The notes: generated by a model not told the origin, from the letters alone. DNA of 64,000 bases from Sphingomonas echinoides (GCF_029623395.1 NZ_JAPYKK010000017.1:1-64000); one strand, 5' to 3'. Shown: positions 34,590-43,403, counted from the first letter of the stretch. Made by a program: numbers and translations.

Positions 34590-34874
34590 ATGCACCCCTC
34601 GTCAAACATCAACCTCCGCCATCCTCTTTCCCAACATGCGCTGCTGCGCATGCAGCAGCGTTCGATACCGCAGCATGTCGTCGCCTTCCTGACGGAGCTG
34701 ACCGATCCCGTCGACGCGGGCGGCGGCTGTACCCTTCACCGTTTTGACGAGGATAGCTGGGCCGAGGCTCGCCGCCTTCTTGGCGACCATGCACCCCGGC
34801 TCGACCGCTACCGCAACGCTTACGTCGTCCTCGCACCCAACGGCTTGGTCATCACCGCCGCCCGTCTGCACTGA
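34590..34874 (+). CDS. DUF4258-type small protein
   Basis: 94 aa with AAGGAAG upstream of the ATG. LSQHALLRMQQRSIPQHVVA, then FLTELTDPVDAGGGCTLHRF, and the C-terminal NAYVVLAPNGLVITAARLH fit the DUF4258 fold, related to RelE/BrnT-like (BECR) toxins. It starts a three-gene row; the next open frame begins 17 bp after its stop if the ATT start is used. No antitoxin-like gene is adjacent. Whether it has RNase activity is unknown. Confidence 0.7.
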   Translation: MHPSSNINLRHPLSQHALLRMQQRSIPQHVVAFLTELTDPVDAGGGCTLHRFDEDSWAEARRLLGDHAPRLDRYRNAYVVLAPNGLVITAARLH

Positions 34875-34939
34875 TCAATCGGAGAAGTCCTATTTCCATC
34901 CATCTCACCCGCATCCAGCGCACCAACTCGGCGACCGGG

Positions 34940-36067
34940 TTGACCGAGCGCCCTTGGCGCCAGCGCGATCGTATGTTCGTTCTCGGTGATCCGGCTTACG
35001 GTTCGCAGCGCCACCACAAAGAGAACGCTGTTTTCGTTCCCAGCTACCTTGAAGCCTTGGAACTGGTGCGGAAGGGCTTCGCCATCCGTATGTCTGATGG
35101 TCGATCAGCTCCCAGTCTCGTCGCACCGGGCTCGCTTGAGTTTATCGACGAACCCGTGAACCGGCTCGACGACCTGTGGACTTACACCATGCCCGAGCCG
35201 CCCTTTTCAATGGAGGCGGTCATGGTCGAATTGAAGCAGCACCTGCGCTCGCAAGCCGCGGATTTGGGCCTAATCGCCAGCGCCGACGCAGCGAGCGCAT
35301 TCATCGGCTTTCCATTCGATCCCATCGACGATGGCGAGAGCAGCGAAGCGTTGGAGCGCATCGACTTATTGCGGTTCAACATGACGCGCATCGTCACCGC
35401 CGCCTATCACAGCGCGTTCCGCCCGACCGCCGAGAGCCGATCGATCTCGGAAGACGACGTCGACGAGTTGGAGCAGATTATGGTCGGCTCACTCGCTCGG
35501 TTCAGCCGTCGGCACAGCTCACCTCTCGACCGCGAAGGAAGCGCGCTCCAGCGGACGATCCTTTCGGCATATTACAGGTGGCAGATCGCTGACGGCTGTT
35601 TCCTCGCGAGCGAGGCCTCGGACGGAAAGGACGGCGCAATCGATCAAAGCGTGACCGAGGCAGTGGCTGCCCTCACCGGTATGCCGGCGACCGCCGTACG
35701 CAACACGCTCAGCCGCGATGGCCTGAGCCTGGTCAGGTCGAAACTCGACCTGCCGGCGTTGACAAACTGGGTCGTGACCCGCCGCAACTTCGCGCCTCTA
35801 CGTGAAGAAGAGACATACGAAGGGCGGTGGGCTTGGAGGATCGCTAACGATCTTCATGATGAGCCGGGACCCAAAGTGTTCGCGATCGGTCGTTCCCGGA
35901 TTGGCGACCCTTCACCCGACCTCAACGAGGCAGAATCCGCTATCATGAAGCGTCGCGCTACTGACGAGATGCCGACCGCGGCCGAACTGCGACGCTACGC
36001 CGTGGCGCTGCACGTCTCGTCCGATTCCCTGTTCGCAGCTTTTCAGACGCTTGGCAGTCGGCGCTGA
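34940..36067 (+). CDS. unrecognised 375+ aa protein, middle gene of the UDG-like cluster
   Basis: Soluble, acidic-to-neutral protein with no membrane span. The first conventional start is TTG at 34940, but the frame is open and coding-like back to ATT at 34892, which has GGAGAAG seven bases upstream and would add 16 residues (ISIHLTRIQRTNSATG). Visible segments: RMFVLGDPAYGSQRHHKENA, a helical middle (IDLLRFNMTRIVTAAYHSAF), and a C-terminal MPTAAELRRYAVALHVSSDS that may be a DNA-binding helix pair. I do not recognise the family. It lies between DUF4258 and UDG-like genes on the same strand, 40 bp before the latter. Confidence 0.7.
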   Translation: MTERPWRQRDRMFVLGDPAYGSQRHHKENAVFVPSYLEALELVRKGFAIRMSDGRSAPSLVAPGSLEFIDEPVNRLDDLWTYTMPEPPFSMEAVMVELKQHLRSQAADLGLIASADAASAFIGFPFDPIDDGESSEALERIDLLRFNMTRIVTAAYHSAFRPTAESRSISEDDVDELEQIMVGSLARFSRRHSSPLDREGSALQRTILSAYYRWQIADGCFLASEASDGKDGAIDQSVTEAVAALTGMPATAVRNTLSRDGLSLVRSKLDLPALTNWVVTRRNFAPLREEETYEGRWAWRIANDLHDEPGPKVFAIGRSRIGDPSPDLNEAESAIMKRRATDEMPTAAELRRYAVALHVSSDSLFAAFQTLGSRR

Positions 36068-36107
36068 TCTGCGTCGGGTCCACAACTCTAAATCCACGAA
36101 GGAAGCT

Positions 36108-36893
36108 ATGGCCCAGTCTCTTTTCCCGCGTTTTGCCGCTACCGTCCGTGATCTTACCGATGCCGAAGTCTCCGACCCGCGGACTGCGGCCAAGCTCGCT
36201 TTGGCGCACGCCGATGCAGGCGGCCGGACCGTCTCGATGGTCTACGCTCCATTCGACTATATGAACCCGACAGCGCGCATCGCCATTGTCGGCCTTACGC
36301 CGGGCCTTCAACAAGCCCGGAACGCGCTCTCGGCTGCACGAGCCGCTCTGCATCGTGGCGCAAGCGTGATTGACGCAGCTGCGGAAGCGAAGGTGTTCGC
36401 CAGCTTTTCGGGTCCGATGCGCGCCAACCTAGTCGCCATGCTCGATCAGATCGGCGTCGCACGGCATCTCGAACTTGCGTCCACCGCATTGCTCTGGAGC
36501 GAGCGCGCAGACCTCGTCCATTTCACCTCGGCGCTGCGCTACCCGGTCTTTGTCGATGGCGAAAACTGGTCCGGTCAGCCTGACGCGCTTCGCATCCCGT
36601 CTATGCGGGATTGGCTGCTGACCTACTTGGGCGAGGAACTGCGCTCCTTGCGCGGCGCGCTTCTGGTGCCGTTAGGACCGAAGGTGAGCGCCATGCTCGA
36701 TTACCTGGCCAATCAGGGCATCGTTGATCGCTCGACCATTCTCGACGGTCTTCCCCATCCGAGCGGGGCGAATGCCGAACGCATCGCCTACTTCCTTGGT
36801 CAGAAGCCCCGCGACCGGCTTTCGACAAAAACGGATCCGATCCGCCTAGATGCTGCTCGTGCGTCGCTCGAGGCGAAGCTCAAGGCCGGGTAA
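36108..36893 (+). CDS. uracil-DNA glycosylase-superfamily-like protein
   Basis: 261 aa from ATG 36108, with GAAGGAAG upstream. Two hallmarks of the UDG fold are in the right order: motif A RIAIVGLTPGLQQA (GLTPG at residues 62-66) and motif B GLPHPSGANAERIAYFLG (HPSG from H217). No iron-sulfur cysteines are present, unlike family 4/5 enzymes, and the usual catalytic Asp/Asn after GxxPG is replaced by Leu-Gln-Gln, so activity on uracil is doubtful. It may act on a modified base, or bind DNA only. It closes the three-gene row and is the main reason to suspect a DNA-modification or defence role. Confidence 0.75.
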   Translation: MAQSLFPRFAATVRDLTDAEVSDPRTAAKLALAHADAGGRTVSMVYAPFDYMNPTARIAIVGLTPGLQQARNALSAARAALHRGASVIDAAAEAKVFASFSGPMRANLVAMLDQIGVARHLELASTALLWSERADLVHFTSALRYPVFVDGENWSGQPDALRIPSMRDWLLTYLGEELRSLRGALLVPLGPKVSAMLDYLANQGIVDRSTILDGLPHPSGANAERIAYFLGQKPRDRLSTKTDPIRLDAARASLEAKLKAG

Positions 36894-37322
36894 CGGGCGA
36901 ATAGGCGGTGGCCTTCGACCTCTGCCCAGAACGTCAGCTCGACCGCTCGACCCGCGGCAGTGTCACAACCGACCCGTGGTGACGCTGCTCGCCAGTCACT
37001 TACGACCGTTAGCTGTCAGGTGGCAAAGTTCCCCTCATAGGTCCTGCGGTTCATGCCATTTGAACTGCCGCGCGCTTTGGGACCCGTAGGGTCGTCGCAA
37101 AAATGCTGAGTTTCGAGCGTCTCGTAAGTCCCGCTTTTTGCGACATGTGAATGTCGTGTTTTGGTGGAAAGCCGACTGGCCGCTTCGGGAAGCGATCGAG
37201 GACAGGCGACGGTACGCAGCCCGACCGCTTGGCCGGCGAGAATGCTGTTTTAGAATTCGCCGTGCCCGACTGTACGGCACAGACCACCCTCTACGGGTCT
37301 TAATTTACGGCAGAGGAAAGCG
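36894..37322. other. non-coding repeat-rich stretch
   Basis: It holds sequence recalling family C (GGGCGAATAGGCGGTGG at 36895), a GTGTCACAACCG dyad half (36961) and a family B repeat (37091-37146). No gene is supported; the short open frames here are repeat read-through. Confidence 0.45.
37091..37146. repeat. dispersed repeat, family B
   Basis: GTCGTCGCAAAAATGCTGAG, then TTTCGAGCGTCTCGTAAGTC and CCGCTTTTTGCGACATG. It is the same arrangement as 49484-49541 and 59795-59852 (GTCGC, TTTCG, CGTATATCCC-like, TTTTGCGACA). Confidence 0.65.
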
Positions 37323-37346
37323 TCATATAAAGAAATCTTTATATGA
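37323..37346. promoter_or_regulatory. 24-bp perfect AT-rich palindrome upstream of the B12 riboswitch
   Basis: TCATATAAAGA, AA, TCTTTATATGA: 11-bp perfect arms. It lies about 85 bp before the riboswitch aptamer, where the promoter should be, and is strikingly AT-rich in a GC-rich genome. It looks like a repressor or activator operator. Confidence 0.5.
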
Positions 37347-37429
37347 TCGCTCACGAACCTTGCGGATTGGCACCGTCACAGGTACGCCGCAAAGGTCCGG
37401 CTGATATTGTTGGCCGGGCAATGATCGCG

Positions 37430-37635
37430 CTGGTGTTCCGAGAGGGACTTAATAGGGAACACGGTGTGGGAGACGCTCTCCCGAAGCCGAGGCTGTCCCT
37501 GCAACTGTAAGCGGCGAGCGAGACGTACATCGCGCCCTCTTCTGGAGGGTGCAGCCACTGGACCAACGCCGTAACGGTCGAGATCCGGGAAGGCCGTATG
37601 TCGAGCGACGACCCGTGAGCCAGGAGACCTGCCAG
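37430..37635 (+). promoter_or_regulatory. cobalamin riboswitch
   Basis: A textbook adenosylcobalamin-type aptamer: GGTGTTCCGAG, AGGGAACACGGTG, CCGAGGCTGTCCCTGCAACT, GTAAGCGG, GCCACTG, CCGGGAAGGC, CGACGACCCG, and the B12 box GAGCCAGGAGACCTGCC at 37616-37632. It sits about 185 bp upstream of the TonB receptor start and should switch it off when cobalamin is plentiful. Confidence 0.95.
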
Positions 37636-37819
37636 CGTCTGGTCGCTCTTGCTTTGGTCCAGGGGATGGTCGGGGCACGGTTCTTCCGTCTGAGCGACGA
37701 ACGAGCGGCGGGGGTCGCATCGGTTCGTGTCGCGGGCGCTTGCGTCCGCCTGCCGACGCGTGCCGACCGTTCAAAGCGGACGCCCCCGTCCGAAGTCGCT
37801 TGGCGCACGGGGGACGGAC

Positions 37820-39859
37820 ATGAAGAATCTGAGATTACGAACAAAATGGCTCGAATGCGTAGCTATCGCTTCGGCATGTAGCGCCACACCCGCATGGGCT
37901 CAGGGGCAAGACACCGAGGCTGTGCCGTCACAGGCACCAAACGACATCGTCGTGTTCGGCCGCGGCGAAGCAAAGATCGGTGTTGCGCATGCAGCGAGTG
38001 AGGGCACCGTCGCCGGTGCAGACCTTCTGGTTCGCCCGCTGCTGCGCGTCGCTGAATTGCTGGAAGCGATTCCCGGGATGGTCGCTGCGCAGCATTCGGG
38101 AAGCGGCAAGGCTAATCAGTACTTCCTGCGTGGCTTCAATCTCGATCATGGATCGGACTTCACGACTTATATCGACGGGGTGCAAATGAACCTGCGCACC
38201 CACGGTCATGGCCAAGGCTATCTCGATCTCAACGGACTGATCCCGGAGATCGTCGCGCGCGAGGATTTTCGCAAAGGGCCATACCGTGCGGATGGCGGCG
38301 ACTTCGCGCTGGCGGGGGCTGCCTACATGACCACGATCGACAGCTTTGCTCGGCCGTGGCTTTCGGTCGAGGGCGGCTCTTATGGCTATGGTCGGATCGC
38401 CGCGGGCGGGACGTTTGATGGGATTGGTGCGGGGAAGCTGACGCTCGTCGCACAGACCAAGGTCTACAACGGACCATGGGAGGAGCCCGAACATCTACGA
38501 CATGCATCTGGCTTTGCGAAATATACTGCTCCAGCCGGTGCAGGCCAGATCGAAGCGTCGCTCAACGCCTACCGCGCGACCTGGCGCCCGACCGAACAGA
38601 TTCCCGAGCGCATCATCGGTACCACGCTCTGCAAGGACGTGTTCTGTTCACCCGATCCGACGGCACGCGGCGAAACGACACGGCTCGTCGGCAATGTCGC
38701 GGTCCGCCAGCCGGACTGGCACGCCAATGTCTATGGTCAGTTCTACGACTGGTCGATGTATTCGAACCCGACCTACACCGACCCGGACGGGACCAGCGCG
38801 CAGATCCGCCAGTTCGACAAACGCTGGATCGTCGGTGCAAGGGGCGAAAAGCGTTGGACGCTCGCGCCGACCCTTGCCGTCTCGCTCGGTACCGAAGAGC
38901 GCTACGACCATATCGGCAGCGTCGGTGTGTATCGCACCAGCGCGCGATCGTTCCTGTCGTCGCTCGGCCGCTACCATGTCGAGGAAGCGTCGGCAGCATT
39001 GTATGGCGAAACGACGTGGACGCCCGTTACGGGTCTCCGCCTGATTGGCGGGGTTCGTGGGGACTATTATCACTACGTCGTTCGCGCGCGGGATCAGGCG
39101 GCGGTGTTGGCGGGGGCAGGCAGCGGCGACGACACGATCCTGTCGCCCAAGGCATCGATCGCGTACTCGCCGACCGACCGGCTGGAGTTCTACGGCAACT
39201 GGGGGCGCGGGTTCCACTCCAACGACGTCCGCGGCGCGGTAAACGTTGAAACGCCGGTGCCTGTGCTGGTCCGCGGCAGCGGCCGTGAAGTCGGCGCCCG
39301 GTGGCAGCTGCCCGGCATTACGCTGACCGCGACCTATTGGTGGCTCGACGTCGACAGTGAACTGCGCTTCGTCGGCGACTCCAATGCGGTCGAGCCGACC
39401 GGTGCGAGCGAACGTCGTGGCTATGAACTGGTGGCGTTCTGGCGGCCCAGGCCGTGGCTTGCGATCGACGGCAATTACACAGCGAGCCGGTCGCGGTACG
39501 ACAATGGCGATCGCATTCCCAACGCCTTCGAGAACGCCGCATCCGCCGGGATCGCGCTGGTGCTCAATCCTTGGGAGGCAAGCGTTCGCGTCCGCCATCT
39601 CGGGCCCTATCCGCTGATCGAAGACAACAGTGTCCGGGATTCAGGAAGCACGATCGTCAACGTCCGCGCCGCTCGCAAGATCGGACGGTTCGAGGTGTAC
39701 GGCGAGGTGCTCAACATCCTCGACAGCCGAGACAAGGACATCGCCTATTTCTACGAGTCCTACATTCCCTCGTTCGACACCGCGGGACCGACCGATGCTC
39801 GGTTGAGCCGGGTAGTTGAACCACGCACCTTGCGCCTGGGTGCCCGGGTGAATTTCTAG
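37820..39859 (+). CDS. TonB-dependent receptor under cobalamin riboswitch control (BtuB-like role)
   Basis: 679 aa from ATG 37820 with GGGGGACGG upstream. The leader (MKNLRLRTKWLECVAIASAC ending PAWAQ) is followed by a plug (VAELLEAIPGMVAAQHSGSG, NQYFLRGFNLDHGSDFTTYI) and a barrel ending TLRLGARVNF. One Cys pair (TTLCKDVFCSPD) is in an outer loop. The riboswitch points to corrinoid uptake. The length is above E. coli BtuB (614 aa), and the sequence is of the general siderophore-receptor style, so import of a cobalamin precursor or a linked metal is possible. No BtuCDF genes are nearby. A terminator follows at once. Confidence 0.9.
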   Translation: MKNLRLRTKWLECVAIASACSATPAWAQGQDTEAVPSQAPNDIVVFGRGEAKIGVAHAASEGTVAGADLLVRPLLRVAELLEAIPGMVAAQHSGSGKANQYFLRGFNLDHGSDFTTYIDGVQMNLRTHGHGQGYLDLNGLIPEIVAREDFRKGPYRADGGDFALAGAAYMTTIDSFARPWLSVEGGSYGYGRIAAGGTFDGIGAGKLTLVAQTKVYNGPWEEPEHLRHASGFAKYTAPAGAGQIEASLNAYRATWRPTEQIPERIIGTTLCKDVFCSPDPTARGETTRLVGNVAVRQPDWHANVYGQFYDWSMYSNPTYTDPDGTSAQIRQFDKRWIVGARGEKRWTLAPTLAVSLGTEERYDHIGSVGVYRTSARSFLSSLGRYHVEEASAALYGETTWTPVTGLRLIGGVRGDYYHYVVRARDQAAVLAGAGSGDDTILSPKASIAYSPTDRLEFYGNWGRGFHSNDVRGAVNVETPVPVLVRGSGREVGARWQLPGITLTATYWWLDVDSELRFVGDSNAVEPTGASERRGYELVAFWRPRPWLAIDGNYTASRSRYDNGDRIPNAFENAASAGIALVLNPWEASVRVRHLGPYPLIEDNSVRDSGSTIVNVRAARKIGRFEVYGEVLNILDSRDKDIAYFYESYIPSFDTAGPTDARLSRVVEPRTLRLGARVNF

Positions 39860-39869
39860 GCAGTGACAG

Positions 39870-39909
39870 ATGATCGCCAGCCTCGAATGGAGCTGGCGAT
39901 CATTTTGAT
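39870..39909 (+). terminator. intrinsic terminator after the riboswitch-controlled receptor
   Basis: A perfect 12-bp stem ATGATCGCCAGC / GCTGGCGATCAT with a 10-nt loop, followed by TTTGATT, 11 bp after the stop codon. Confidence 0.8.
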
Positions 39910-40407
39910 TGCGGTACCGGTTCAATGTTCCCGCGCCAACGCATGTGGTTGGCCTCGCGAAATCGCAGCTTGTCACAGCGATGGACGTATGTCCGCTTTC
40001 GAGACTGCGAGCTGCCTATCCGAAATTCCGAGTGTGGCGTTAGCGGCGTAAACGTCGTTCTCGAAAGGGAACGGCCAGCGAGACGCCGCGGGCATTCTCG
40101 AAACCGATGGTATTTCGGGAATGGTCGAGCGGCAGCAAATTCGATCAGAGCTGAACGCCTTTGGCCGTCCAAGTCGCCATCTCGCCATCCGCTACGCCAT
40201 CTCGGTGTCCCCGGTGAGCTTGCACTCATGGGGCGTTCTGCTAGCACAACCCTGCCGAAAATAGAGTGGACCGGTGGTGTCTCGGTCCTCCGCTCCCGTG
40301 CGGATCTTCCCAGCCGCGGCGTCGAACCAGCAGTGTCTGGATTGGCGCACGTGCTCACCTATCGCACGTTGCCTGCCCTTCCTGCCTGCGTACCGGGAAG
40401 TTAAGCT
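39910..40407. other. non-coding stretch with family A/D repeat
   Basis: TCGTTCTCGAAAGGGAACGG (40051 onward), GGCATTCTCGAAACCGATGG and TATTTCGGGAATGG are repeat blocks of the TTCCC/GGGAA type. No gene was found, and no regulatory element could be pinned. Confidence 0.4.
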
Positions 40408-40767
40408 ATGTCTGACGCTGAATACCACGCCTTCAATCTCGTGCTTGCCGCAAGCATTGGCGGTTTGGGCCTGTGTGAGCTGGTTCGTCCAGCTTGGCTG
40501 GAAAGAGGTGCTTGGCGAGAGCGGTATCCCTCAAATCTCCTCTATGTGAGGGGAGGGGCCGACATGGTCGCTGCAGGACTGTTGCTTTGGCCCGGCATGA
40601 GCTTTGTCGGATCCAGTCTCCTTTTGGCAATCACGGTGACGGTCGCGACCACATTCCTGATCGATGGCGAGTTTCAGCTGGCCATGCTGCCCTTGTTCAT
40701 GGTCGTTGCGGCGGGTGCGAACGGCTATCTCAATGTTATCTCAAACTCCGCCTATTTCAGCTCATAG
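40408..40767 (+). CDS. small four-span membrane protein
   Basis: 119 aa, start after GGGAAG. Hydrophobic segments: NLVLAASIGGLGLCELV, GGADMVAAGLLLWPGMSFV, SSLLLAITVTVATTFL, LAMLPLFMVVAAGANGY. It recalls DoxX-like proteins in size and layout, but no signature is clear. It is the first gene of a likely four-gene operon (40408-42022); the next gene starts 10 bp after its stop. Confidence 0.6.
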   Translation: MSDAEYHAFNLVLAASIGGLGLCELVRPAWLERGAWRERYPSNLLYVRGGADMVAAGLLLWPGMSFVGSSLLLAITVTVATTFLIDGEFQLAMLPLFMVVAAGANGYLNVISNSAYFSS

Positions 40768-40777
40768 GAGCATCGTT

Positions 40778-41125
40778 GTGGATCGCCGCAGCAATCTGGA
40801 GCGGACATTGCTCTGTGCGATGGAGAGAGATGACGTCGTGGTAGTGCGGTTGACCCGCGCAATCGTTCGTTGCAGCTTTAGCCCCGACGCCAGAGACTTT
40901 CCGGATTTGAGGCAGGATCTCGCGCTAATTGCGACAAGCCGGACACCGACCGACTTGCATCATCCAACCCTTCAAAGCGCCATGTTAGAAGAATCAGGTG
41001 ATGATCTTCGGCTGGTCCGGCTAGCCACGCTCGGCCTCGTCCTTTCTCAGCCGGAGAGCTGGTTCACCACAAGAGAAGCACAGGAATCACGTAGAAGCTT
41101 GATCGATCGAACCTACATTTGGTGA
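40778..41125 (+). CDS. hypothetical soluble protein, 115 aa
   Basis: A GTG start at 40778 with TAGGAG upstream; the longer frame overlaps the previous gene. Product (VDRRSNLERTLLCAMERDDV) has leucine-rich helical character and ends ESRRSLIDRTYIW. No family is recognised. It lies in the operon with the DoxX-like genes. Confidence 0.5.
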   Translation: MDRRSNLERTLLCAMERDDVVVVRLTRAIVRCSFSPDARDFPDLRQDLALIATSRTPTDLHHPTLQSAMLEESGDDLRLVRLATLGLVLSQPESWFTTREAQESRRSLIDRTYIW

Positions 41126-41326
41126 AGGCTTGTTCCCATGGCGGTGGCGACGGCCGCTGCGTACCCAATTCCTCGGCATCGACCATCACGCCGTGATGTC
41201 GGTTTTCGGTGCTCGTCGCATCGACCTCGCTTGACAACGGCGACGCACATTTTCGCAGAATTGCGAAAGCCAGCGCGAGCCAGCTTCGGTATCGTTGCGA
41301 TATCAAGATTAAAAAGGATAAGGCTC

Positions 41327-41674
41327 ATGACGAGCGCGATTCAGCTATTTATCGAACTCGAACTCATTGTAAACGAGGCGGAATTTGAAGCGACGTTTCG
41401 AGAGATTACGGAAATCGCCAAAAAGAATGCGGTTCGTTTAAGCTACAATTTCTACCGCGAGCCGAGCAATCCAACGAGAATATACGCAATCGAGAAGCAC
41501 GACGACGTTGAGTCCCTCGAACGTCACTTTCAAACAGCAATGCCTGCCCTTCAGAAGGCTTGGGCATGCGCCCGCCCCATAAAGACGCTCATCCTTGGAA
41601 ATCTACCACCGCATCTAAGAGCAATGATGGAGCAGAATGGCTGCACAGTCGTCTCCACCTGGATCGAGGGTTGA
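41327..41674 (+). CDS. ABM-like (dimeric alpha/beta barrel) protein
   Basis: 115 aa from ATG 41327 with AAGGATAAGG upstream. IQLFIELELIVNEAEFEATF, VRLSYNFYREPSNPTRIYAI, then HDDVESLERHFQTAMPALQK is the strand-helix-strand order of antibiotic-biosynthesis-monooxygenase (ABM)/quinol-monooxygenase-like ferredoxin folds. A catalytic assignment is not possible. The next gene's ATG follows its stop codon directly (TGAATG). Confidence 0.6.
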   Translation: MTSAIQLFIELELIVNEAEFEATFREITEIAKKNAVRLSYNFYREPSNPTRIYAIEKHDDVESLERHFQTAMPALQKAWACARPIKTLILGNLPPHLRAMMEQNGCTVVSTWIEG

Positions 41675-42022
41675 ATGCCGCTAATATCGAGGGTCCACAT
41701 ATCTGATCCGCTCCTTAGCTGGGTGATTTACGCCGTGGCCGGAATCTTCTTGATTGGCGCCATCGTCAACTTCGTGGGTCCTGCCTCGATACGCCAAGAG
41801 TACGCTCAATGGGGTTACCACCCCTCCTTTCGGTTTGTGACCGCTGCGCTTGAAGGAGCAGCGTTCGTACTTATCATGAATAGCTCAACACGTTCGATCG
41901 GCCTTGTTCTTGGCGCACTGATCATGCTTGGCGCGATCGGCACACTTTTCCGTGCGCATCAGTTCGCACAGTCAATCCCCGCCGCAGTAGTTCTCGTGCT
42001 CAGCGTCCTGCTGATTGGTTGA
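41675..42022 (+). CDS. DoxX-like membrane protein
   Basis: 115 aa, ATG immediately after the previous stop. Four spans; AGIFLIGAIVNFVGPASIRQ, then EYAQWGYHPSFRFVTAALEG matches the DoxX-like pattern, where the polar EYxxWGYP-type segment follows helix 1. Often paired with oxidoreductases or ABM-type proteins in redox or detoxification operons, as here. Confidence 0.7.
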   Translation: MPLISRVHISDPLLSWVIYAVAGIFLIGAIVNFVGPASIRQEYAQWGYHPSFRFVTAALEGAAFVLIMNSSTRSIGLVLGALIMLGAIGTLFRAHQFAQSIPAAVVLVLSVLLIG

Positions 42023-42169
42023 AGATTTACAGATGCATTCGCCATACACGCGGCCACATCGCCTTCCCTGCTACTTTGCCTTGCCGGGGTGAAAGCGTGG
42101 CGTGGGCGAAGCCAGCCGAGCCCTGTCACGCGAGATCAACCGTAGCAATTAAGCCGATCCGCAAGCGCC

Positions 42170-43153
42170 CTACAGTGACGGCAAAGCTGCGACGAGTTGA
42201 GTGTAGGAAATTCGCCTGAACTGGGCAGGAGTGACGCCGATCCGACGTGAGAAGGTCTCGGTCATGTGCGCCTGGCTAGCAAAACCTGCAACATAGGCAA
42301 CGTTCGCGATGTCATCCGACGTCTCAGAAAGCAGGATTCTTGCCTGGTGAAGCTTGCGTTCAACGACGCACCGATAGGGTGCGCGCCCGATCGCAGTCCG
42401 AAACACATGCGCGAAGTGAAAGACGCTGATGCCTCCAACCGCAGATGCGATGTCTTCGACTGACACGTTTGCAGCGTAATTCTCTTCGATGAAGTCGAGC
42501 GCACGCTTGATTCGGTTCGGCGAGATCCCGATCGGAGCGTTCTGTGGTCCAGGGCCGCTGATCCGCTGACGTAAAGACACAAGGAGTGCGTCAACGAGAT
42601 TGGGGACCACGTTAGGGAGGAGAAGCCCGGCGAGCAATGCCCGACGAAAGTCGAACGCTAGCTTTGAAATGACGTCAGACTCAACATTCTCGAGCATTGG
42701 GAGCAAGGAAAGACCAGGGATGAGTCGCTCGCAAACCTGGGGGTCGAGGGTAATCAACAGATTTTCGCATATATGTTCTTTGCGAACTTCAACCTTTGTT
42801 CCGGCGGGTACGAAGTAAAATGAGCCCGACCGAATTATTCGGTCAAGCGTTGGTCCGGTGTCGAGTTGAACGCGGACGACACCTGGTTCGAATTCGAATC
42901 CAATGAGATGATGATTTAGTTTGATATGCGCTTGCACGAAGCGATTGGGGTAATAGGAGATATAGCCAAGCTCATGAGCCGCACTCCATGGCGCGTTGGC
43001 TAATTCACGCATCGATCCCATCCGATTAGACGCGAACGTTTTCGGAAGCTCTGCAAATGCTTCGGATTGAAAAAGATTCAACAACCAACCTGCCTTAACT
43101 TTTAGTCTCCCTAACAATCCATAATCCTGGGCAATGCATGCGCTCAGGGGCAC
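42170..43153 (-). CDS. AraC/XylS-family transcriptional regulator
   Basis: Up to 327 aa. An N-terminal cupin-like sensing domain (VVRVQLDTGPTLDRIIRSGS, FYFVPAGTKVEVRKEH), then two helix-turn-helix units (NVSVEDIASAVGGISVFHFA, and SDDIANVAYVAGFASQAHMT) with the family end ETFSRRIGVTPAQFRR. The start is uncertain: GTG 43153 has no ribosome site, and ATG at 43021 or 43012 is possible. It converges on the DoxX/ABM operon and is a plausible regulator of it. Confidence 0.85.
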   Translation of the reverse strand: MPLSACIAQDYGLLGRLKVKAGWLLNLFQSEAFAELPKTFASNRMGSMRELANAPWSAAHELGYISYYPNRFVQAHIKLNHHLIGFEFEPGVVRVQLDTGPTLDRIIRSGSFYFVPAGTKVEVRKEHICENLLITLDPQVCERLIPGLSLLPMLENVESDVISKLAFDFRRALLAGLLLPNVVPNLVDALLVSLRQRISGPGPQNAPIGISPNRIKRALDFIEENYAANVSVEDIASAVGGISVFHFAHVFRTAIGRAPYRCVVERKLHQARILLSETSDDIANVAYVAGFASQAHMTETFSRRIGVTPAQFRRISYTQLVAALPSL

Positions 43154-43403
43154 TCAGGGTCGTTGGCTGCGAGAACAGTCACACCCATCGTCGCTATTTT
43201 CTCGAAGTTCAAGATAGAGGCTGGGCAGTCCTATCGCGCCCAGTACCGTTCAAATTCGGACGACTAACATCGGGAGGAAGCGCCCGAAACGACATTCCCG
43301 AAAAGGATCGAGAAATGGGAATGCGAGCAGCGTCCTGAAAACCGGGCGCGTATGCAGAAACGGGAAGCAATCAGTGCCGACCGCGAACGGCAATGGTAGG
43401 ATC

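Noticed and set aside
38648..39598. 316-codon minus-strand frame
   Set aside because: Antisense of the TonB receptor, which has plug, barrel and a riboswitch upstream.
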